This document shows positions 1 through 7,270 of a DNA stretch of 12,593 nucleotides, piece after piece. Under the pieces are notes generated by a model. The model did not search any database. It had not been told where the DNA came from and saw only the letters and a program-made list of their open reading frames with translations. Positions within the stretch are counted from its first letter, which is position 1. Every line of letters begins with the position of its first letter. This stretch comes from Coemansia sp. RSA 1804. Lineage: Eukaryota; Kickxellomycota; Kickxellomycetes; Kickxellales; Kickxellaceae. The DNA lies in the NCBI GenBank assembly GCA_027578815.1, contig JANBTH010000693.1, positions 1 through 12,593 on the forward strand. The letters run 5' to 3'. Both the position numbers and the translations under genes were made by a program.

Positions 1-596
1 TACCGCTTCGTGGCCTCAAACAACACAAACGGCAGAATGCTTACAATCTGTATACGCAGATACATTCCCGAGAAGCGCGCAATCTCGGGATCCTGTCTCA
101 AGAACAAGAGCAAGGTTTCGGCATTCAAAAACAGCGGCAGAACAAGAAGGAAATGGATGCAAACGGCAATCAAACCGCGCTGAAAGTGGAATCCAACGAG
201 CTTCTTGTCCCGTGATGCTGTGTATGCGGTACTGCAGAATGTGTCCATCGCAGAGAGGAGCCCAAACATCGGTGCCATTGCAAATATCCCCTGGCAGGTC
301 ATGCAAAGGGACATTGCGGCCAGCGTCTTTGCCCCCAGATGGCCCACCGAAATCACATTGACAAAGAGGAACGATGATTGAAGCACGTTGGTCAGAATCG
401 TCAATGTCGACGACGATGCCATCCACCTGAGCTCTCTCCTTGCGGCATGGATGTAGGGTTCCGTGGTGTCGTTGTTTGTAATCGTGATGTCCAGCTGGGA
501 CAGCGAGGTCTGGAGAAGAGGCGTCGTTTCGGTTATTCCAGCCCTCTCGTCTACTTCCTCAACACAACCTGCTTGACCTTTGTGAACAGCTGCCAT
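1..596 (-). CDS. MATE-family multidrug/organic-cation antiporter (N-terminal part, runs off the window)
   Basis: Reading the minus strand from the ATG at 596-594 gives 198 codons with no stop up to the window edge, so the gene is cut by the window. Residues 1-58 are hydrophilic. From residue 60 hydrophobic segments follow at about 64-85, 92-115, 142-166 and 180-194, matching the first helices of a 12-helix MATE transporter. Diagnostic stretches are SVGHLGAKTLAAMSL (83-97) and LLSAMDTFCSTAYTAS (113-128), then LVGFHFQRG (133-141). MATE proteins export cationic drugs or metabolites in exchange for H+ or Na+; the substrate here cannot be told. The tail holds ETTPLL (23-28), an acidic dileucine ExxxLL signal of the kind that routes proteins to the vacuole, so a vacuolar location is possible. 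No intron is seen in this part. Family assignment is firm; the exact orthologue is not known. Confidence 0.9.
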   Translation of the reverse strand, partial: MAAVHKGQAGCVEEVDERAGITETTPLLQTSLSQLDITITNNDTTEPYIHAARRELRWMASSSTLTILTNVLQSSFLFVNVISVGHLGAKTLAAMSLCMTCQGIFAMAPMFGLLSAMDTFCSTAYTASRDKKLVGFHFQRGLIAVCIHFLLVLPLFLNAETLLLFLRQDPEIARFSGMYLRIQIVSILPFVLFEATKR

Positions 597-1661
597 GTAA
601 AAATTGATAACAGAATAAATTGCAAGAGTAAGAACGACTTTATCGACAAGAAAAAAAGGAGGGGGACAAGTAGGTATTGAAAGCAGAGAACAATAGTTTT
701 GTTGCTGCTTTTATATAGCTTTTTGTTTAAAAGTAGCTTTAGTCAGTCAGTGACAGCATAGTTTAGCTTTTTAGTTTTTTTCTTGAGTTTTACACATACG
801 TTGCCAAAAAAAACACATGCGGATTCCAGAATTTTGGTTCCACAAATATGCAGAGAATGGCAGAATAAATTGAGTGCCATGTACAAAAATTATCTTTTGG
901 TGGATATTAATGGCACGGAGCAGCAGATTGCTGGTTAGATGTGCTAGTTTGCTATTTTTGCCAGTCAAAAGGTTGCGTACAAGGGTGTAAATCGAAACTA
1001 CTTTGGATGAACATTCTAAAAATAACTCGCTTGAGCAAGAACCTTTTGAATATAGTTGTTGCAGGTGTTGTTAGATACAGCAACCAAGATGTCTGTGCTC
1101 TAATAAGCTTCAGTTACCTAATTTGTATGTGTGCATGTAAAATACCAACAAAAAAGCAAAACTCAATGTATAAAAAGCGCTTTCTTTAGATCTGATCAGT
1201 CTGGATCTGTTGATTCGGGCAGTGTGCAGATTCCCACCAATTAGATGAAAAAGATGGTTGGATTTACATTGCTTTATATGAATAGCGTGTAACCATTTGT
1301 ATTTAATTTTGTGCAAATCATATGATAGAAAATCAGTTACAGTTGAACTGCGTGTCTAGAGTGCAGAAGCCACCGAAAAATAGTGCGCATTGACATACAA
1401 AGGAGGCATAATGGGCCTTGGGTCTAGCCAAGGATGCTTGACACCCGATTCTACTGCAAGGGATACTTGGTTTACAAACAAGCCAACAGAAAGAGGGATA
1501 GGATATGAAGGTTTCCGGATGACAGTTCCATTTTCAAGGCACACACAAGAAAGAAATCCTAATTGGGGAGAGGCCGTTGACAAACGGTATCAATGACTGG
1601 TGAGACCGATATTCCGCTTCCAGAGACCATCAAATGGATGCGAAAAAATTGCTACTCTTTT

Positions 1662-1671
1662 GGGGGGGGGG
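1662..1671 (+). repeat. Poly-G homopolymer (G10)
   Basis: Ten consecutive G follow a run of four T in an otherwise AT-rich spacer. Such runs are prone to length variation and sequencing error, so the exact count should be treated with care. Confidence 0.8.
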
Positions 1672-1809
1672 CAGTGCGGAAAAAAGACGGCAATATGAAA
1701 AGAGTATTATTCTTGGTGCTAGCATTCTGGGCTTTCATGGTAGACATAAAGAACAATGAAAAAGAGGGAGGCTTGGCTTACACGCTATGCACATTTGCGT
1801 CTGTTCTCG

Positions 1810-2090
1810 ACCTTGTGGCCTTTTTTTTTCTTCATCCTTTCTCTTTCTCCTTGTTCATATTCCGTGGAGACTTTATCATCAATTGACATTTTTAGCCTTT
1901 TTCTTTCTTTACTATACACTTGCCTAGATATTTCTTTTGGAATATTCTGTTTTAATATTAACTTTTCTCCTCCCAAAAAAGAGCACAGTCCTTCTTCCTC
2001 AGCGTTAGAGGTATCCTTTTGTCACTCTTTTTTCATTAAACCTCCCCACCCCTTGTCTTTTATACATTTATATCTATATATCTACTCCAC
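1810..2090 (+). promoter_or_regulatory. Probable core promoter/5' leader of the SCS7-type gene
   Basis: A long T/C-rich tract (about 1810-2060) is followed by an alternating TA-rich element at about 2060-2085 (TATATCTATATATC) that ends 25 bases before the start codon. Pyrimidine tracts upstream of the start are typical of fungal promoters and 5' leaders. The TA element could serve as TATA box or simply be part of the leader; no transcript start can be placed from sequence alone. Confidence 0.4.
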
Positions 2091-2109
2091 CAGAGGCGGA
2101 TAGGGCAGC

Positions 2110-3138
2110 ATGCTGTGCGACACCAAACAACGAGAGTACTCGCGTGAGGAGGTTGCGCGGCACGACAACGCAGAGTCGCTGTGGGTTGTGCGGGGCAACC
2201 AGGTGTTTGACCTGACGCTGTTCCACACAGACCACCCGGGAGGCTCCGATATGCTGATGCAGTTTGCAGGCCAGGACATAACGGAGGTGATGCGGGACAG
2301 CAGCATCCACTCGCACGCATTGCAGGCGTACCGGGTGCTGCGGGACTTTTACATCGGCGAAGTAACTGCAGACGACAGACGCACGATCCCGCTGGCCAAG
2401 GACAGTAGCCGGGACGAGATGGAGTACGTGGAGGATGAAAAGTTCTTGGATTTGCGCAAGCCCCTGTTTATGCAAATGTGGCGGTCAAAGTTCACCAAAG
2501 ACTTTTATATCCGCGAGGTGCACAAGGCGCACCATTTGCCGGGACCCGCGGTGTTTTTCTCAAACTCGATTCTGGAAACATTCACGCGGACGCCGTGGTG
2601 GGTGATTCCGGTGTACTGGACGCCGATAATGATAACGCTGCTTGTGCTCGGGATCAAGTATGAGCCAGCCAACGTGCTGTTTGTTGGGTTTGTGTTTGGT
2701 CTGATCTCGTGGACGCTACTCGAGTACAGTATGCATCGGTTCGTGTTCCATTACGACGAGAATATCCCCGAGGGCAAGTTGGCGCAGGTTGCGCATTTCC
2801 TGCTCCATGGCGTGCACCACTATCTGCCGATGGATCCGCTGCGGCTGGTGATGCCGCCAGCGCTGTCGACCTTCCTGGCGCTGAATATCCTTGCGATACT
2901 GTCGTGCATCTTCACACCCGGCATGCTCCACGCAGTGGCTGCCGGACTGATTACCGGCTACGTGCTCTACGACGAGTGCCACTACTGGCTGCACCACGGA
3001 AGCACTTCAAACAAGCAGCTGACCCAGCTCAAGACCTACCACCTGCGCCATCATTACAAGGACTTTAAGGCTGGGTTCGGTATTACTAGCGATTTCTGGG
3101 ACAAGATCTTTGGAACCGAGTTTGCCACGCCCGAGTGA
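2110..3138 (+). CDS. scs7: Ceramide very-long-chain fatty acid 2-hydroxylase (FA2H/Scs7), cytochrome b5 fusion
   Basis: A complete 342-residue protein, slightly shorter than yeast Scs7. Residues 8-85 form a cytochrome b5 domain with HPGG at 42-45; H42 and H69 are the expected heme ligands. Residues about 150-342 form the ER-membrane fatty-acid hydroxylase domain with the histidine clusters that bind its di-metal centre: HRFVFH (209-214), HFLLHGVHH (229-237), HYWLHH (291-296) and YHLRHH (310-315), followed by the family's conserved end, FGITSDFWDKIFG (323-335). All clusters are intact, so an active enzyme is expected. It adds the 2-hydroxyl group to the N-acyl chain of ceramides, with electrons delivered through the fused b5 domain. 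An in-frame TAG at 2101-2103 fixes the start at 2110. No intron is needed. The next gene on the same strand, SEC61, also acts in the ER membrane, but nothing suggests co-transcription. Confidence 0.96.
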   Translation: MLCDTKQREYSREEVARHDNAESLWVVRGNQVFDLTLFHTDHPGGSDMLMQFAGQDITEVMRDSSIHSHALQAYRVLRDFYIGEVTADDRRTIPLAKDSSRDEMEYVEDEKFLDLRKPLFMQMWRSKFTKDFYIREVHKAHHLPGPAVFFSNSILETFTRTPWWVIPVYWTPIMITLLVLGIKYEPANVLFVGFVFGLISWTLLEYSMHRFVFHYDENIPEGKLAQVAHFLLHGVHHYLPMDPLRLVMPPALSTFLALNILAILSCIFTPGMLHAVAAGLITGYVLYDECHYWLHHGSTSNKQLTQLKTYHLRHHYKDFKAGFGITSDFWDKIFGTEFATPE

Positions 3139-3761
3139 GAGAAATCTTGTCTTGTGTCCTGCTTGTTCAGGGCGCTCAGGAAGGGTGCTTTATCTTTTTT
3201 GTTTATTTTTATTATTTTGTTCTAACACGCTTCTTTTATATTTTTTTTCTGGTGGTTAGGATTTATTGTATTTGGGTTACTGAGGATGCTTGCACGTGAG
3301 GACAAACGCAGTAAGATTTTTTTCATTCTCCCCTGTCCAATGGCTGTTGGCCAGCAACAAGATCCAGCATAGAGAAGCGAAAACACATAACGCATACAGC
3401 CAAAATGGCTTTTTCTTTTGCAATCGGGAGAAAGAAAGCGGTCTGTTGTTGTTGTTGTTGTTGTTGACAGAAACATTCTTTCCTGTTTCTTTTCCTCTAT
3501 CTCCCTACCCGTCTTTATTATCTTACAGCTTATTTTCTTTCTTTTCGCTTTACTATTTTGAATCGCCCTATCAACAAGTCTTTCTTTGCAATCTCTCATC
3601 CTGCGTGACTTGTGCTGATTAGCGGGCTCTAGCTGTTTTTTGTTGTTGTTGGCGGTTGTGGTATCTGATTTGTTCTGCCACATACTCATCCCGCAATCTT
3701 TTCTCATCTCATTGCTGTTTGTTGTTTTCTTTAAACGAGTGCCAAAGGTAATTCATCAAGA
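3139..3761 (+). promoter_or_regulatory. Spacer with 3' end of the SCS7-type gene and SEC61 promoter/leader
   Basis: This 623 bp spacer holds no supported gene. Its left part is T-rich (about 3188-3245) and must contain the SCS7 polyadenylation region, although no exact AATAAA is seen. A TGT trinucleotide run lies at 3444-3466. A T/C-rich tract (about 3470-3600) and further TTG-rich sequence (3640-3725) lead to SEC61, consistent with a pyrimidine-rich fungal promoter and 5' leader. Confidence 0.5.
3444..3466 (+). repeat. TGT/GTT trinucleotide microsatellite
   Basis: A 23-base run of the trinucleotide TGT, between seven and eight copies without interruption, in the SEC61 upstream region. Shorter GTT clusters recur at about 3641-3652 and 3717-3725. 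Confidence 0.9.
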
Positions 3762-5189
3762 ATGGGCTTTCGTCTTCTGACGCTAATCAGGCCGTTCATG
3801 GGGGTCATCCCCGAGGTAGCGTCGCCCGACCGCAAGGTAGCGTTCAACCAAAAGGTGCTGTGGACAGTAATCACGCTGCTTATTTTCCTGGTTCTGTCAC
3901 AGGTGCCGCTGTACGGTATCATGTCGTCTGACTCCTCCGATCCGCTGTACTGGATGCGAGTGATCCTTGCGTCGAATCGCGGAACACTGATGGAGTTTGG
4001 TATTACGCCCATTATCACCTCGGGAATGATCATGCAGCTGCTTGCCGGAGTGCAGATCATCTCTGTGGACCAGTCGCTGCGTGAGGATAATGCGTTGTTC
4101 TCGGGGGCGCAGAAGCTGTTTGCGATGCTGATTACGTTTGGGTCGGCGACGGTTGCGGTTATGACGGGCCAGTACGGAGACCCAAAGAGCCTTGGGGCCG
4201 GAATCTGTCTGCTTCTGATTATCCAGCTGTTTGTTGCGGGTGTTATTGTGATTCTTCTGGACGAGATGCTGCAGAAGGGGTATGGACTCGGATCAGGAAT
4301 CAATCTGTTCATTGCTACCAATATCTGCGAGGACATTGTGTGGAAGTCTCTTTCGCCATTGACCGTCAACAGCGGCAAGGGCCCCGAGTTTGAGGGCGCC
4401 ATCATTGCGGTGTTCCATCTGCTGTTTGCGCGGTCGAACAAGTTCAAGGCCATTTTCGAGGCTCTGACGCGGTCGAATCTGCCTAACCTGACCAACCTTG
4501 CGGCCACAGTTCTGGTGTTTGCAGTTGTGATCTATCTCCAGGGATTCCGCGTGGAGATTCCAGTCAAGTCGGCCAGGTCGCGCGGACACCGCGCATCGTT
4601 CCCGATCAAGCTGTTCTACACATCCAACATGCCCATCATGCTGCAGTCGGCGCTTGCGTCCAACGTGTTCATGATCTCGCAGCTCCTGTACCGGCGGTTC
4701 CCTGACAACCTGCTGGTCAAGCTTATCGGCGTGTGGGAGCCGTACAAGGGGTCGTCGCAGTTCTTCCCAACGTCCGGATTGGCCTACTACATGACCCCGC
4801 CACGCCAGTTCATCAGCACGCTGAAGGATCCGATCCACTTTGTTCTGTACGTCGGGTACATGCTGGCTGCCTGTGCGCTGCTGTCGCGCGCATGGCTTGA
4901 CATCAGTGCGTCGGGTCCCCGTGAGGTTGCCCGCCAGCTGCGTGACCAGCAGATCGTCATTGTCGGACACCGCGAGGGCTCAATGTACAAGGAGCTGAAG
5001 CGCATTATCCCCACCGCTGCCACGGTTGGCGGAGTGATCATCGGTATTCTGTCGATCTCGGCGGATCTTCTCGGCGCAATTGGATCCGGAACGGGTATCC
5101 TCCTGGCTGTGACGATTATCTACAACTACTTTGAGGCGTTTGCAAACGAGCGGGCCGAGCAGGGCGGACTAGGCGTGGCTGGCATGTGA
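3762..5189 (+). CDS. sec61: Sec61 alpha, pore subunit of the ER protein translocon
   Basis: A complete, intronless 475-residue SecY/Sec61-alpha protein, the normal length for fungi. It forms the channel through which nascent secretory proteins cross, and membrane proteins enter, the ER membrane; partners are the beta (Sbh1) and gamma (Sss1) subunits. Visible family signatures include PEV..PDRKV at the N-terminus (17-26), SQVPLYGI after the first helix (46-53), [82 protein letters not shown] and [10 protein letters not shown]. The alternating hydrophobic segments are consistent with ten transmembrane helices. An in-frame TAA at 3732-3734 limits the start, and ATG 3762 aligns with the family's usual N-terminus. 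Nothing is missing or truncated. The gene lies downstream of the hydroxylase on the same strand and converges with the DinB-like gene. Confidence 0.98.
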   Translation: MGFRLLTLIRPFMGVIPEVASPDRKVAFNQKVLWTVITLLIFLVLSQVPLYGIMSSDSSDPLYWMRVILASNRGTLMEFGITPIITSGMIMQLLAGVQIISVDQSLREDNALFSGAQKLFAMLITFGSATVAVMTGQYGDPKSLGAGICLLLIIQLFVAGVIVILLDEMLQKGYGLGSGINLFIATNICEDIVWKSLSPLTVNSGKGPEFEGAIIAVFHLLFARSNKFKAIFEALTRSNLPNLTNLAATVLVFAVVIYLQGFRVEIPVKSARSRGHRASFPIKLFYTSNMPIMLQSALASNVFMISQLLYRRFPDNLLVKLIGVWEPYKGSSQFFPTSGLAYYMTPPRQFISTLKDPIHFVLYVGYMLAACALLSRAWLDISASGPREVARQLRDQQIVIVGHREGSMYKELKRIIPTAATVGGVIIGILSISADLLGAIGSGTGILLAVTIIYNYFEAFANERAEQGGLGVAGM

Positions 5190-5283
5190 TCAGTTTGGTT
5201 CTGGAACTGGAGCGAGTTCATTCCTTTTGTCTGAAGGCGCCGCTCATTTATCCACTATTTCTTCCTGTATCCTTGGGGATTAT

Positions 5284-5289
5284 AATAAA
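5284..5289 (+). terminator. Polyadenylation signal AATAAA of SEC61
   Basis: An exact AATAAA lies 95 bases after the SEC61 stop codon, in AT-rich sequence followed by a T-rich run (about 5294-5312). It is the best candidate for the 3' processing signal of this transcript and lies before the convergent DinB-like gene. Confidence 0.55.
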
Positions 5290-5408
5290 GTCTGCTCTTT
5301 ACTCTTTTTTCTCTAATAGCTATATTCGAGTGTTTTGTGGTGTCTTGGAAAATAGTGGATGTGAAAAAAGGAATGCTGTGAGAAATTGTGCTTCTATTGT
5401 TGCTAATA

Positions 5409-6041
5409 CTATTTACTGTCGGTGTTATGCTTTGCTTTAAGCGTCGACGGAGCGTAAGCGAACTCGGCGGGGGGTTGCAGTCCGAACTCGTGCATCAGAC
5501 AGGCGATAATGGCGTTATGGTGGATCATATGGTGGGTGCAGAACCACAGCTCTCTGGCCCAAGACGACACAAAAGCAGCAGTGTCGTTTCCAGGCATGGT
5601 GTCTTCAATGAAGATGCGGGCGTCGGCGGCAACCAGCAGCTCCTCCCCCTGCTGCTGGATCAGTTGCTGTTGGTGCTGTTGTTGTTGTTTCTTCTGGCGA
5701 ATCGTCTCAACCACGCGCATGATGGCCGCCTGTCCCCCGCCCACGGACGACTCCGTATCCGCGCTGCGTTCCCGCTTCATGTAGCTGGCGCACTGGTCGG
5801 GCCGCTCGACGGCCAGGATGATCAGGAAGTGGTCGAGGATATGGCGCACGTGCTTCCCTATCGTGCTGCCTGCCAGGGCGCCCGATACCCGCGTGTATAC
5901 GGGCGGGTCGGCGGCTTCTGCTGTTGATGCTGCTTCTGCTGCTGCTGCTGCTACTGGGAGGTGCGCGAGCACGCCGTGCAGATGCAGGAGGTACGATTCT
6001 GCGGCTTCAAGCAGGTCTGCGGGCGACGCCAGGTGGTCCAT
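5409..6041 (-). CDS. DinB-like (DinB/YfiT four-helix bundle superfamily) protein, function unknown
   Basis: 210 residues from ATG 6041; stop TAG at 5411-5409. The frame stays open 24 codons further up (ATG 6113), but that extension reads like a translated AT-rich leader, so 6041 is preferred. Two blocks match a conserved DinB-like family well known in bacteria and present in some eukaryotes: GSTIGKHVRHILDHF (58-72), then Y..RERS.DTE (87-97), and SSWARELWFCTHHMIHHNAI (159-178) with FAYAPSTLK (194-202) at the end. Histidines H64, H67, H71 and H170, H171, H174, H175 are candidates for the metal site typical of DinB-type bundles. Low-complexity inserts are an alanine-rich stretch (31-44) and a glutamine tract (116-131) between helices. 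No enzyme activity has been assigned to this family to my knowledge, so none is claimed. It converges with SEC61 (219 bp between stops). Confidence 0.8.
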   Translation of the reverse strand: MDHLASPADLLEAAESYLLHLHGVLAHLPVAAAAAEAASTAEAADPPVYTRVSGALAGSTIGKHVRHILDHFLIILAVERPDQCASYMKRERSADTESSVGGGQAAIMRVVETIRQKKQQQQHQQQLIQQQGEELLVAADARIFIEDTMPGNDTAAFVSSWARELWFCTHHMIHHNAIIACLMHEFGLQPPAEFAYAPSTLKAKHNTDSK

Positions 6042-6717
6042 TGTAATATATGGGTGGATTTCTTTATCTCGTATGTGAAGCTGAAAAAAAAGAGCGCAGA
6101 GATAAAAGTGCAACGTAAGAAAATAGAAATAAAAGTGTTTGATACTGGAAAAAGAAAGAGGAAAAGAAAAGAAACATGAGTGTCTGAGTAGAATGGAAAA
6201 ATGGATTCTTGTTCTAGCTTCTTTTGGCCCCTTTCTCTTTTCGTAAAGTGGGAGGAAGAGTAGGTCTCGTGAGATTCAGGGAGAGGGGGAGGAACTTTCA
6301 ATTTCATCGTATTCTTTTTATCCTGTTGCTTTGACGGCTTTTTACTCGGCGATGAGGATATGTGGAGAAGGAGAATTTCTTTTGGTAAGGTTGCTTGTCA
6401 GGAAGGGGGTCTTTCTGCTAGAAGATGCTGGTTACTGCAGATCGCTCAAGATCCCGGAGTTCAGTGGAAAGAACAACAGCCCAAGATCAAGAAGAAGAAG
6501 AAAAAGTTACTGCTGCTGTGAGCATGCACGTAGCGTACAACTAAAAAAGAAAGAGGGAAGCAATAGCAAAGATAGTGCCTGTTTTTCTTCCCACTCGGTT
6601 CAATTCTATTTTATTTATTTCATTGGAAGATTTGGAGGTTTCCACATTGTCATTGCCATTGCCATTACCATTGTAATTGTCCCTTTCGCTTGAGACGGCA
6701 GAAGGAAGGGCGAAGAA
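6042..6717. promoter_or_regulatory. Divergent promoter region between the DinB-like and coiled-coil genes
   Basis: This 676 bp region holds no supported gene. On the plus strand it is purine-rich at about 6078-6175, which is a pyrimidine-rich leader for the minus-strand DinB-like gene. An AAG-rich run occurs at about 6485-6507. On the right, a degenerate six-base repeat (CATTGC-like, 6645-6680) sits just upstream of the coiled-coil gene. Both genes must take their promoters from here. Confidence 0.45.
6645..6680 (+). repeat. Degenerate hexamer repeat (CATTGC-like), six copies
   Basis: Six successive six-base units read CATTGT, CATTGC, CATTGC, CATTAC, CATTGT, AATTGT. The run ends 37 bases before the start codon of the coiled-coil gene and therefore probably lies in its 5' leader or core promoter. 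Confidence 0.8.
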
Positions 6718-7056
6718 ATGAGCAGCCTGAGCCAAAGAACAGCAGCAGCAGCTACAGCGACCACCACAGTGGAGGAGTCGCAGGCGGACATACGGGACCA
6801 CGCGCAGAGCATCGTAGGAGAACTGGGCCACCTTGTGCACGAGGCGTCGGGCGGCAGCGAGATCCGCGACATGGTGATGCGCGCAGCCAAGCAGACGGCG
6901 GCGCTCGACGCGTGTGTCCGCGACACGCAGCAGACGCTGGCGGCGGCGCAGACCACGGTTGCGCGGCTGGCGGACAGGGTGGAGGCTACCAATGAGCAGT
7001 GGCGCGGGCTGGCCAAGGTCATCGACGTTGTTCGGGTGTCCAGCGCCGACCTCTGA
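6718..7056 (+). CDS. Small coiled-coil protein, unassigned
   Basis: A 112-residue protein with GC-rich, gene-like codons. After an Ala/Thr-rich head (8-17) the whole chain is predicted helical. From residue 63 a regular heptad pattern is visible: a positions V67, L74, V81, V88, W95, I102 and d positions L63, T70, A77, L84, T91, L98, V105. This suggests a subunit of a multi-helix complex. Size and shape resemble small subunits of BLOC-1, BORC or DASH-type complexes, with a weak resemblance to BORCS7, but no signature motif decides it, so no name is given. It is on the same strand as TAH18 with 214 bp between stop and next start; the spacer has its own pyrimidine tract, so separate transcription is more likely. 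The upstream frame offers no conserved extension, and ATG 6718 is the first good start. Confidence 0.65.
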   Translation: MSSLSQRTAAAATATTTVEESQADIRDHAQSIVGELGHLVHEASGGSEIRDMVMRAAKQTAALDACVRDTQQTLAAAQTTVARLADRVEATNEQWRGLAKVIDVVRVSSADL

Positions 7057-7105
7057 GCGAGGAGGAAGGCTAAATGCTTATTCCGTATTTCGTTTGGGAG
7101 GGGAA

Positions 7106-7200
7106 AGGCGAAGCTCTTTCTCTTTCTCTTATCACTTCCCCCACCCCAACCTTTTGTTGCCTCTTCTTTTTTCCTATTCTGACTCACCTTCGCCTTGTTT
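7106..7200 (+). promoter_or_regulatory. Pyrimidine tract upstream of TAH18
   Basis: About 95 bases made almost wholly of T and C (runs such as CTCTTTCTCTTTCTCTTATC) lie between the coiled-coil gene and TAH18. The tract ends about 70 bases before the TAH18 start and matches similar tracts before other genes in this window, so it is the likely core promoter or leader. Confidence 0.4.
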
Positions 7201-7270
7201 ATATTGGAAATTGCGCGCAGCCCAATGCGATTCAAAAAGCCAACGTAGCCGCATTCAACAACAAAAAAAT

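Larger units (their letters stand above)
597..2109. other. Intergenic spacer, 1.5 kb, no supported gene
   Basis: This AT-rich stretch separates the divergent MATE and SCS7-type genes. Only short open frames occur, on both strands, with no recognisable domain. I found no tRNA-like cloverleaf. It contains the MATE promoter side (purine-rich on the plus strand at about 648-670, so pyrimidine-rich on the gene's strand), a run of ten G at 1662-1671, a nine-T run near 1820-1828, and a T/C-rich tract of about 1810-2060 leading into the next gene. A strand of possible remnant coding sequence at about 1356-1596 has overlapping open frames in both directions but no family I recognise. Confidence 0.6.

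Noticed and set aside
16..680. Complete open frames 16-426 (minus) and 378-680 (plus)
   Set aside because: Both overlap the MATE gene, whose own frame on the minus strand has clear family motifs over all 198 codons. They are by-products of that frame.
597..2109. tRNA or other structured RNA gene in the spacer
   Set aside because: No cloverleaf with conserved A and B box sequences could be found by eye on either strand.
3731..4970. Antisense frames of 258 and 225 codons opposite SEC61
   Set aside because: They mirror the SEC61 reading frame and show no domain. SEC61 is complete and certain.
2110..5189. SCS7-SEC61 as an operon-like functional unit
   Set aside because: A 623-bp spacer with its own pyrimidine tract lies between them; sharing the ER membrane is not evidence for joint expression.
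6042..6113. 24-codon N-terminal extension of the DinB-like protein
   Set aside because: The stretch is AT-rich and leader-like, and the conserved part starts well after the Met at 6041. The longer start cannot be fully excluded.
6914..7270. N-terminal extension of TAH18 to 6914
   Set aside because: It would overlap the coiled-coil gene out of frame and translates leader-like sequence. The family begins right at the residues after ATG 7271.
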